NCBI RefSeq assembly: GCF_003856835.1 | Contig: NZ_CP034145.1 | Span: 2,976,001 to 3,040,000 of the forward strand | Source: Haloplanus aerogenes | GTDB taxonomy: Archaea; Halobacteriota; Halobacteria; Halobacteriales; Haloferacaceae | Direction of reading: 5' to 3' | DNA length: 64,000 nucleotides | Part shown: positions 42,767-49,568 of the stretch, one piece after another | How the letters are laid out: every line of letters starts with the position of its first letter | Numbering within the stretch: the stretch's first letter is position 1 | Translations under genes and position numbers: made by a program | The notes under the pieces: model-generated | Seen by the model: only the letters and a program-made list of their open reading frames with translations | What the model was told of the DNA's origin: nothing | Databases searched by the model: none

Positions 42767-44488
42767 ATGCGAATTCTCCGAGTGGAATGGTCGATAGAGT
42801 CCTCTTTTGATTCGGTCAAGAAGCATCTGGAGGATCAGATGGGTGATCCGGATTTTGGCGACGAAAGGATCTATAGATGGAAGCCCACTTCGAGGTTCGA
42901 AAGCCGTGTGATAGAGCTTGATCGATCAGAGGGCATGATTTGTATGGAAAATACAGCCCCTGATTTCCTGAAATACGCTCTGCATCTGCTGATTGCAGCT
43001 CTTGTTTTGGGGGTCGTCGGCCAGAAACAGTTAGTGATAGATGCTGGGACCGGTGCTTCACTTCTCCTCTTTTTCGGATTCAGGCATCTCGTTGACGTGC
43101 CTCGGCACGAAGACTACGTGATAACCTCGATAGCTATTTCCAAGTACTATTTTGCCAGCATCCTTCTGGCAGGGATCTTTGCCGTATTCTCCAGTTTTAG
43201 CACGTCTGGAACGCTTCAGATAGTGTATATCGTGGGAGGCTTGCTGATTCTGGGAGAGCATTTTGCCCAAGGTTCGCTGCCTATTGATTCGGATTATATT
43301 CCGGACCCTGGCAGCAGTCAATCCTTCCTCCATGTACCTGTACTCGGGCTTGCAGCTCCGCTCGGGTCGTATGCCCTGATTAATCTCTTCAATTTGCTTC
43401 GGACCTCTGCGCTCCCGTATTGGAGTGTCGTATCACTTACTGCGGTTTTTGCTGTGCTTGGGACTCGGGGATATGGTATGGCGTGTAGAGACGCTCTCGA
43501 CAGAGTTCGACTGGATCGGAATGCTTTCTTTCCGTCGAAACCGATTCGTGCCGTTGCGGCACTCCTGTATATTTGCGTTAACGTCCTCTCTCTGGCGATG
43601 CTTGTTTTCTGGGTCGATCTCCTCGCTCTTGGAATATCTGGAGGTGGCCTGATTCAGGACTTCACACCGAGAGGTATCGAACTGTTCACTCAAATCTATG
43701 CAAATCTTGATGCCGTCTTCCAACCTTTGCCCCTGCTATCTCCCCGGAGCTATTCCCTCCTGTTTGCCTCGCTGATTTTCCTTCCAACACTCCTGCTGGT
43801 AGGGACTTGGCTTGCGTTTCTTGTTCTGAATATGCACCTCAAGATGAATCTGATCGTGAAGGGCAGGCCAGAGAGTTTCAGCGAAATAGACGGTTCCAAT
43901 ATATCGGTTATTTCGGTCGATGTTGGCCGCCCCATCATCAAACCGCTTAGCCTGTTTTTCGGACTGAAGAAGTGTATTGTCGTGGATAAGTCGGTTCTTG
44001 ATTTTCTTGATGAAGACAGGGATGAGACTCAGGCAGTCTTGGCACACGAGGTCTACCATCTCCGCAACAGAGAAGTCCTAGTGAATATTCTCTCGTCGAT
44101 CTTTTCGCTAGTTGTTTTCGGGGGCAAAAATGCGCTGCTCGCGTTCTACGATTACCCCCGTATTGAGGAAGAGGCCGATAGATACGCGGCTGAGATGTTC
44201 GGAGCTGAGTCCTTGCAGAGCGCCTTGAGGAAGATCGAATACTTACAGGTACAAGCTACCGGCGACTCAAGAATTGAGCAGATACTTGGAATGCCTGGGT
44301 TCACCGGTTCACGAACCAGAGCAGATGAAGAAAACGCGGACGATCCGCAGGAAGAGGCCCCGCTCCTTCAGCGGGTACTGACTGACTTTTCGGCCCCTTA
44401 CAACCTATTTTATGGAACCGTGTTATTTGACCAGGCCCACAGGTCTGTTGATGAGCGTATCCAGAGACTTGCCGATATGACCAGCTAG
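42767..44488 (+). CDS. Membrane-bound M48-type zinc metallopeptidase
   Basis: A 573-residue protein with about eight hydrophobic segments. The zinc motif HEVYH lies near residue 426 (AVLAHEVYHLRNREVLVN), and the third ligand is probably in PRIEEEADRYAAEMFG, as in HtpX/Ste24 families. The first 60 residues are a soluble cap (MRILRVEWSIESSFDSVKKH). M48 proteases cut membrane or prenylated proteins. On a mobile element it could process transfer or surface components, which is speculative. Codon use is AT-rich relative to the chromosome. Confidence 0.85.
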   Translation: MRILRVEWSIESSFDSVKKHLEDQMGDPDFGDERIYRWKPTSRFESRVIELDRSEGMICMENTAPDFLKYALHLLIAALVLGVVGQKQLVIDAGTGASLLLFFGFRHLVDVPRHEDYVITSIAISKYYFASILLAGIFAVFSSFSTSGTLQIVYIVGGLLILGEHFAQGSLPIDSDYIPDPGSSQSFLHVPVLGLAAPLGSYALINLFNLLRTSALPYWSVVSLTAVFAVLGTRGYGMACRDALDRVRLDRNAFFPSKPIRAVAALLYICVNVLSLAMLVFWVDLLALGISGGGLIQDFTPRGIELFTQIYANLDAVFQPLPLLSPRSYSLLFASLIFLPTLLLVGTWLAFLVLNMHLKMNLIVKGRPESFSEIDGSNISVISVDVGRPIIKPLSLFFGLKKCIVVDKSVLDFLDEDRDETQAVLAHEVYHLRNREVLVNILSSIFSLVVFGGKNALLAFYDYPRIEEEADRYAAEMFGAESLQSALRKIEYLQVQATGDSRIEQILGMPGFTGSRTRADEENADDPQEEAPLLQRVLTDFSAPYNLFYGTVLFDQAHRSVDERIQRLADMTS

Positions 44489-44557
44489 TCTGAGGATTCA
44501 TCCGAAACACACCCTCTCATCACCTACTACCCTGTTCTCCCCGCCTTAGTTCTACAG

Positions 44558-44562
44558 GGTGA
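44558..44562 (+). promoter_or_regulatory. GGTGA Shine-Dalgarno core 6 nt before an AUC codon
   Basis: GGTGA is followed by 6 nt and then AUC at 44569, which opens the DUF932 frame. The in-frame codon overlapping the Shine-Dalgarno is a stop, so the gene must start after it. Confidence 0.55.
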
Positions 44563-44568
44563 TACTCT

Positions 44569-45558
44569 ATCCAAGGTGAACAGTACGCTTTCGACGATTT
44601 AGACGAGCTTTACGAAACCGCTGAAGAGCTTCCCGAGGTCGACAGACACGACGTCTACGCCCATCACACCGGAGAGGATGAGTGGGAGGAGGTGCCGTAC
44701 CGCGACAGTCTCTGGACGGACGATGGAAGGGCGACCGGCGTGGTCTCTGCCTCCCAAGACTTCTACAACATCATCCAGTACGGCGATGTCCTGGAGACTA
44801 TCGGTGACGCCGTCGACCGCCACGAAGACATTACGCCGAGAGGCAGGGTCTCGATCTCTCCGACAGCCCACAAGATGTCGGCTTCCATCGACTTCGACGG
44901 GGCAACGATCTACGCCAACGAGGACGATCCCATCGACCTCGGGTTGCAGGTGCAGAGCGGGCACTCTGGTTTCCACGGTCTGAAGTACGATGTGGGAGCG
45001 GAGCGCCAGGTGTGCAGTAACGGGATGACGGCATTCATTTCCGACCTAAGCTTCGACCAGACCCATAGCGATCCGTTCCAGCCCGGTCTTGCGTACAACG
45101 CTGTCGACGCCGTCATCCAGAGCCCGGCCGAGATAGAGCAACGACTGGCCCAAGCCCAGAACCGCGAACTAATGAACCAGGACGAGGCCCTGCTTGTCTT
45201 GATGGACTCGGGTATCGGACGTTACCTCGAACAGCCTGTCCCCGACCTGCTCAACGCTCTGTACGACGAGGTAGATGATCCGGAGGCTCCGACACTCTGG
45301 GAGACGTACAACGCGGCCACACGCGCACTCACGCACTACACTCAGGTCCCCGACTACGAGTTAGCCGATGGGTTTGAACAGGCGGCCCAGCTTCTGGAGA
45401 CAGGCGGTAACGAGATTCCTGAACCAGAACGATTGGGGCAGCAAGCGGTTGAGAGACGGACCCGTGAACTTGTCGAGCGAGGTGATGCCGAGCCGCTGTG
45501 GGAGGGCGAGACCGAAACCCTGCGAGAGCTCCAGGAATTCCACGACGTGGAGGCATGA
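44569..45558 (+). CDS. DUF932 plasmid/phage-like protein with AUC start codon
   Basis: A 329-residue protein. The frame begins I-QGEQYAFDDLDELYETA right after a TGA and a GGTGA site, with no AUG/GUG/UUG until GTG 44692. The DUF932 core (WEEVPYRDSLWTDDGRATGVVS, FYNIIQYGDVLETI) straddles that internal GTG, so starting there would cut the domain. Later blocks are SGHSGFHGLKYDVGAERQVCSNGM and LDSGIGRYLEQP-like. DUF932 proteins are common on plasmids and phages; some relate to recombination or antirestriction, and function is unproven. Confidence 0.75.
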   Translation: MQGEQYAFDDLDELYETAEELPEVDRHDVYAHHTGEDEWEEVPYRDSLWTDDGRATGVVSASQDFYNIIQYGDVLETIGDAVDRHEDITPRGRVSISPTAHKMSASIDFDGATIYANEDDPIDLGLQVQSGHSGFHGLKYDVGAERQVCSNGMTAFISDLSFDQTHSDPFQPGLAYNAVDAVIQSPAEIEQRLAQAQNRELMNQDEALLVLMDSGIGRYLEQPVPDLLNALYDEVDDPEAPTLWETYNAATRALTHYTQVPDYELADGFEQAAQLLETGGNEIPEPERLGQQAVERRTRELVERGDAEPLWEGETETLRELQEFHDVEA

Positions 45559-45604
45559 AACAGATGCTGATCCCACGAAGCCAAAATCCAGAACGCTGGG
45601 TAGC

Positions 45605-45612
45605 GGTGAGGT
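45605..45612 (+). promoter_or_regulatory. Shine-Dalgarno GGTGAGGT before an AUU codon
   Basis: The GGTGA core (45605-45609) is followed by 6 nt and AUU at 45616. An in-frame TGA lies within the site, so no earlier start is possible. Confidence 0.55.
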
Positions 45613-45615
45613 ACA

Positions 45616-45924
45616 ATTACTGATTTTGACGAAGAGGAGCCGATAGCGCGGTGGGAAGCAGCTTTTCTTCCGGACTGGGAGTGGGAGGCCTACGACAAGG
45701 ACGACGGTCTCTACTTCGGCCGCGTCCGCTCCCCGAACACGTACGGTGAGTGGGAGTACGGCTACTTCTCCCAAGAACAATTGACGGAAGCCGGGGCCTA
45801 CCGAACCGACCTATATCCGGAGGACGAAGCACCGCTATTTCCGGACGGCGGAGAAATCGAAGATATCGTCGCAGTCTACGAAACGGAGTTAGCGGCCATG
45901 CTGGAAGAAGGTGATGACGTATAG
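45616..45924 (+). CDS. Acidic 102-aa protein with AUU start codon
   Basis: The frame reads I-TDFDEEEPIARWEAAFLP, then DWEWEAYDKDDGLYFGRV, SPNTYGEWEYGYFSQEQL and so on to EEGDDV. It is strongly acidic and rich in Trp and Tyr, with consistent third-position bias, so coding is convincing. The only AUG is 11 codons before the stop. An in-frame TGA precedes the AUU by three codons. Function is unknown. It lies 57 bp after the DUF932 gene and overlaps the following gene by 4 bases. Confidence 0.7.
   Translation: MTDFDEEEPIARWEAAFLPDWEWEAYDKDDGLYFGRVRSPNTYGEWEYGYFSQEQLTEAGAYRTDLYPEDEAPLFPDGGEIEDIVAVYETELAAMLEEGDDV
45910..45915 (+). promoter_or_regulatory. Shine-Dalgarno GGTGAT before an AUA codon
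   Basis: The GGTGA core ends at 45914, and 6 nt later AUA (45921) opens the next gene. The AUA overlaps the stop codon TAG of the preceding gene, mimicking the common ATGA overlap. Confidence 0.55.
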
Positions 45925-46361
45925 ACTCAGTCGATGAGATCCTGGAAGAGTATGTCGACGAGCGACACCAGTTCCAAAGGAAGCCGTACTGGCTCTTCCT
46001 TGACGCCCAAGACGAGCTGAAGTGGGAGACGTTCGCGTACTTCCCCGAGGCCCACTACAACCGGGAGATAAGCAAACGAATCAGAAAAGAATGGGAGCAG
46101 GAGATTCTGCCTGACGGCGGTTCGAGGACGCAGTACTACTGGAGTGGCGAAAAGGGAATTGTCTACCACACTGACGCCGGTGACGAAATGGTAGACCCGT
46201 TCTTCGGCTCCATCGAAGAAGCAGAACGCTATCTCGAGGATCTAGCCGATAGACACGGCAAGGAGCAGTACATCGGATTAGTCCTGAGAAAATCCGGGAA
46301 CAGAAAGGTCGAGGAAGCTACCGAGGTACTGACTGAGCAGAGCGGGATAGCGGACTGGTGA
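45921..46361 (+). CDS. 146-aa protein with AUA start codon
   Basis: The frame reads I-DSVDEILEEYVDERHQFQ, then RKPYWLFLDAQDELKWET, FAYFPEAHYNREISKRIR, GEKGIVYHTDAGDEMVD and ends SGIADW. It is soluble, mixed alpha/beta and acidic. The first in-frame AUG is well inside (near residue 92), so an internal start would lose most of the protein. The start codon AUA shares bases with the upstream stop TAG, as expected for coupled genes. No family is recognised. It completes a three-gene set with the DUF932 gene. Confidence 0.7.
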   Translation: MDSVDEILEEYVDERHQFQRKPYWLFLDAQDELKWETFAYFPEAHYNREISKRIRKEWEQEILPDGGSRTQYYWSGEKGIVYHTDAGDEMVDPFFGSIEEAERYLEDLADRHGKEQYIGLVLRKSGNRKVEEATEVLTEQSGIADW

Positions 46362-46414
46362 TTTAGATCGGATATTTTCCGGAGGTAGCAAATCATCTTA
46401 GCAGGGAATATTCT

Positions 46415-46810
46415 TTATATTTCCTCAAGGAAGGTGCTGGGGGATACGATCTGTATTCCCTCAAATTCCTCTAAGTCCAGTAGGTCGCTATCTCCGGATA
46501 CCACGTAGCTTCCATCGGCTGCTAACGCACACTCCAGAAACTTGTTGTCGTCCGGATCCCGACAGACCTCCACTGACGGTTCCGGCTGGACGATGTGGAA
46601 TTCGGTTGCAATGTGGCTGAGGAATCTCTGCTTCTCGGATTCTCTAAAGTCGAGATGAGGATAGTCCATCACCAGCGCGAGTTCTCTCAGGATGTCGGGC
46701 GAGGTGTAGCCGGTAATGCTGTCATCGAAGACCTTCTTGAGACATTCCTCTGGCTTACCGTTCCAACCCAGTGCGGAGATGAGGACATTGGTGTCGAAAA
46801 CCGCTTTCAC
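46415..46810 (-). CDS. PIN-domain toxin (putative endoribonuclease)
   Basis: A 131-residue PIN protein. Acidic active-site residues are seen in AVFDTNVLISALGW (first Asp), SPDILRELALVMDY (Glu), CRDPDDNKFLECALAADG (Asp) and VSGDSDLLDL (Asp). The start GTG at 46810 overlaps the antitoxin stop (GTGA) and puts the conserved beta strand at the N-terminus; an ATG at 46831 is the alternative. PIN toxins of this group cleave RNA when the antitoxin is lost. Confidence 0.85.
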   Translation of the reverse strand: MKAVFDTNVLISALGWNGKPEECLKKVFDDSITGYTSPDILRELALVMDYPHLDFRESEKQRFLSHIATEFHIVQPEPSVEVCRDPDDNKFLECALAADGSYVVSGDSDLLDLEEFEGIQIVSPSTFLEEI

Positions 46811-47070
46811 GCTTTCTGATCTCTGGCCCATTCGATAGCATCCTCGACAACGTCTTCGTCGACATCTTCTTCGCGGAAGCGTTTCTGGATGTTCTGACTC
46901 AGTTCCTCATACTCCGAGTCGATGTCCAGTTCGATTTTCTTGAAGATAACACCGTCTTCAACCGGAACAGCCAGGAATCGGTCTGAAGGTTTGAACCCTG
47001 CCTGTTCGCGGATCTCGCTCGGTACCACAAGCTGCCCTTTTTCAGACATTTTGACGATTTCTTCGCTCAT
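46807..47070 (-). CDS. AbrB/MazE-type antitoxin
   Basis: An 87-residue protein. The N-terminal VKMSEKGQLVVPSEIREQAGFKPSDRFLAV is a SpoVT-AbrB swapped-hairpin DNA-binding domain (read as a single block). The helical acidic tail (EELSQNIQKRFREEDVDEDVVEDAIEWARDQ) would bind the PIN toxin. The ATG at 47070 is preferred over an upstream TTG. It is followed by the PIN gene with GTGA overlap. The direct repeat GTTAAAC just upstream is a candidate operator. Confidence 0.85.
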   Translation of the reverse strand: MSEEIVKMSEKGQLVVPSEIREQAGFKPSDRFLAVPVEDGVIFKKIELDIDSEYEELSQNIQKRFREEDVDEDVVEDAIEWARDQKA

Positions 47071-47073
47071 ATT

Positions 47074-47096
47074 GTTAAACAATTCAACTGTTAAAC
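47074..47096. repeat. Direct repeats GTTAAAC upstream of the antitoxin gene
   Basis: GTTAAAC occurs at 47074-47080 and 47090-47096, 16 bp apart, beside the TATA-like TTTTAAATA (47097-47105 region). Position over the antitoxin promoter suggests an autorepression site. Confidence 0.45.
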
Positions 47097-47203
47097 TTTT
47101 AAATATTGTGCTGAGAGGAGCGATACCAGAAAACGAAAACCGATTTCAAACGAACTGACGCCTAACTCGCCATAATAGACAGTTTCTGAATCAAAACTAA
47201 CTC

Positions 47204-49174
47204 ATGAATTCGCCCGACGGTAAAAGCCTGCTCAGCGTAGCGAAACGCAACGATCTCCTTGATGACCCGGAGGTTCGGAAACTGGTCTTAGCCGCCGGTA
47301 TCTCCAACAACCAACTCCTCCGAGAGACCGCTTCGAAAGCCGTACTTGGGAAGTCGGTTCAGCACTGGGAGTATCCCTTCGACCGGCAACCACACGTAGG
47401 AGATATCGAACTGGGAAAGACGTTCCAGAACCAGCGTTTCCAGCTCTCGCAGGAAGACTTGACGAAGCATCTTCTCGCAGTCGGCCAGTCAGGTTCGGGG
47501 AAGACCACGCTGTTCTACTCATTGATGGAGGAGATCGAAAAACCGTTCTGGGCGTTCGATCTGAAGCAAGACTACCGGCACGCCGACGATGTCTTAGTGC
47601 TTCCCTGGACGGAACTCCGGTTCAATCCGCTGAAGCCACCGGAAGGTGTTTCGCCCCGGCGCTGGGCTCAGGTCTTTGCTGAGATCTTCGGCCACGCTAC
47701 TGCTCTCCTCAGCGGTTCGAAGAACTATCTGATGAAGAAGGTCGTCGAGCTGTACCAGCTGTACAACCTGTTCGACCGAGTTGAGAAGCCGTATCCGAAC
47801 CTCCACGAGTTGGAGATGCTGATCGACTCGGACGGGATCAACTTCGTCAGGAAGCAGTCAGACTACCGCGACACCCTGCTCAACCGTTTGGAGGCGATGA
47901 ACCTTGTCGCAGGCACCGTCTTCGACTGTAGCCAAGGCTACTCTATCCAAGAGCTTCTACAGCGGGATGTTGTCTTCGAGTTTGACGGTCTTTCCCGAGA
48001 TGTCCAGAATTTCTTGATGGAGATTCTCTTTACGTACGTTTTCGAGTACAGGTTGGCGCAGAATCATCGTGATGAGGGCCTCAACCACGTCTTCTTCCTC
48101 GACGAGGGCAAGAGGGTCTTCTCGGTGTACAAGGAGCGGCAGGATGCCTCCGGTATCCCCGAAATCGACGAGTTGACCGCGAAGATGAGAGAGTTTGGAG
48201 AGGGTATCGTTGTCGCGGATCAGGAGGCTTCGAAGCTGACCGATTCGATCAAGGCCAACACCTACACCAAGTTGCTTCTACCTACGGCGGGAAGGAAGCA
48301 GTTCCAAGCGGTTTCCGAAGCGATGAATCTCTCAGAGAGGCAGGCGGAGTTCGCCCAGAGCCTCGAAGTCGGGGAAGCGATTGTCCAGGTCGGAAGCGGT
48401 GACCCAGTCCCGGTCAAGCTCGAAAACTACGAGATAGAGAAGCAGATTTCGGATGAGGAACTCGAAAAACGCCAAGCGAAGAACTGGGAAGAACTCAGCT
48501 CTACACCGAGGGATGCGACACCTGAGTTCGAACAGGCCATTCTCCCCGACCAAGGGACAAGGGAAATTCCCGAAGACCCAGAGAGAGAAATCGAAGTCTC
48601 TGAAGACGCGGATCGATTACTGGAAGATATCGTCGAGAATCCATTCAAGTCGCTGACCGAGAGGTACGAGAAGTTCCCGAGCAGCTACAAGGGAAACAAC
48701 GCGAAGAACGACTTGGTCGACCAAGGCCTCGTCGTCGAAGGGAACGTCCGAGTAGGAGAGCAGAGGAAACTGCTTCAGTTGACGGAGAAAGGCCGGGACT
48801 ACGCCAAATCCCTAGATCTGGAAGTGAAACACACGGGGCGAGGCGGAGTCGTCCATCGATACTGGCAGCATCGGATCCAGGATGCATTCGAAGAAGCGGG
48901 GTGGCATGCCTTCCTGGAAAAGTTCGACGCCGACGTCTATGTCAACATGGGAAGCACGGAGCTAGTGGTCGAAGTAGCGATGGGCGACAACCCAAGAGAA
49001 ATCGACCACGTAGAGGACCACCTCGAACGAGGATTCATCGTCTGGGTCGCCTGTCGAACCAAGGAGATTCGAGACGGACTGAAGCAGAGACTGGAGGATA
49101 ACGGACTAGATCCGGATTCCGTGATGTTTCGACTGTTTCGGCAGTTCAACGAGTTAGAGCTCAACTCTGGATGA
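47204..49174 (+). CDS. HerA/VirB4-like ATPase with winged-helix and nuclease-like C-terminus
   Basis: A 656-residue protein. Walker A is HLLAVGQSGSGKTTLFYS near residue 93; FWAFDLKQDYRH and Walker B HVFFLDEGKRVFSV follow, then a sensor-like VVADQEASKL. After an acidic linker (residues about 440-480) there is a winged helix (SLTERYEKFPSSYKGNNAKND, LLQLTEKGRDYAK). The end (DADVYVNMGSTELVVEVAMGD, RGFIVWVACRT) resembles a PD-(D/E)XK nuclease core with Ala in place of the catalytic Lys. It is probably a second DNA-translocating ATPase of the element, for transfer or defence. Confidence 0.78.
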   Translation: MNSPDGKSLLSVAKRNDLLDDPEVRKLVLAAGISNNQLLRETASKAVLGKSVQHWEYPFDRQPHVGDIELGKTFQNQRFQLSQEDLTKHLLAVGQSGSGKTTLFYSLMEEIEKPFWAFDLKQDYRHADDVLVLPWTELRFNPLKPPEGVSPRRWAQVFAEIFGHATALLSGSKNYLMKKVVELYQLYNLFDRVEKPYPNLHELEMLIDSDGINFVRKQSDYRDTLLNRLEAMNLVAGTVFDCSQGYSIQELLQRDVVFEFDGLSRDVQNFLMEILFTYVFEYRLAQNHRDEGLNHVFFLDEGKRVFSVYKERQDASGIPEIDELTAKMREFGEGIVVADQEASKLTDSIKANTYTKLLLPTAGRKQFQAVSEAMNLSERQAEFAQSLEVGEAIVQVGSGDPVPVKLENYEIEKQISDEELEKRQAKNWEELSSTPRDATPEFEQAILPDQGTREIPEDPEREIEVSEDADRLLEDIVENPFKSLTERYEKFPSSYKGNNAKNDLVDQGLVVEGNVRVGEQRKLLQLTEKGRDYAKSLDLEVKHTGRGGVVHRYWQHRIQDAFEEAGWHAFLEKFDADVYVNMGSTELVVEVAMGDNPREIDHVEDHLERGFIVWVACRTKEIRDGLKQRLEDNGLDPDSVMFRLFRQFNELELNSG

Positions 49175-49325
49175 GTGTTTCGGGTAGTTCGGCGTATCGG
49201 AATATAATATCTCTAAACAAGAAATCGGCGAACAAATCTTTCTATTCAAATCTTCCAAGCTTTGGTTCAGATGTGAGTTGAGAGTCACCCCGTCCTATTT
49301 AAAACTCAGACACCAATTTTCGCTT
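49175..49325. other. Promoter-containing spacer before the structured RNA
   Basis: No coding frame was found. TATTTAAAA at 49296-49304 is a strong TATA box; transcription would start near 49326, about 12 nt before the basal stem of the RNA described below. Confidence 0.5.
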
Positions 49326-49550
49326 GAAAGACCAAACGAAGGAAGGAGAGAAGTCGAAAGGCAGTGAACGGATAATACCTAGCCCCGTCCGGGCACCTGA
49401 TGAAGGGTTCACTGTCCTTCAACCGTGATGAGGGGTGAGAGCCCCAAGAGAACTGCTGTGTACCGGGACTCTGGTCAAAGGGTTAGGTGTCCGTATACAG
49501 CTGTGAATCCATTCGAAGCGCTGTCTTTCCCAGCTTCTTTCCTTCTATTT
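49326..49550 (+). ncRNA. Structured RNA of unknown class upstream of the second recombinase
   Basis: The segment has no open frame but folds end to end. P1 is about 23 bp: 49338-49344 with 49539-49545, 49349-49353 with 49534-49538, and 49356-49366 with 49519-49529 (11 bp, two G-U). P2 is 49377-49385 with 49480-49488. Hairpins are 49401-49406 with 49416-49421, and GGGGU-GAGA-GCCCC at 49432-49445, capped by a GNRA tetraloop. CTGCTGTGTAC (49453-49463) can pair with GTATACAGCTG (49493-49503) at 10 of 11 positions, which would make a pseudoknot across P2. A TATA box 26 bp upstream supports a discrete transcript. It may be free-standing or the 5' leader of the recombinase, whose ATG lies at 49569. 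Confidence 0.65.
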
Positions 49551-49568
49551 GAGGTGTAGAACTACTCT

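Noticed and set aside
49401-49421. T-arm-like hairpin with GTTC, considered as part of a tRNA
   Set aside because: The loop has nine bases and no acceptor, D or anticodon arms can be drawn around it.
49397-49431. CTGATGA and GTGATGA in the structured RNA, first read as a hammerhead ribozyme core or as C/D-box motifs
   Set aside because: The hammerhead GAAA partner and cleavage triplet are absent in the right positions, and no matching D boxes or guide arrangement were found.
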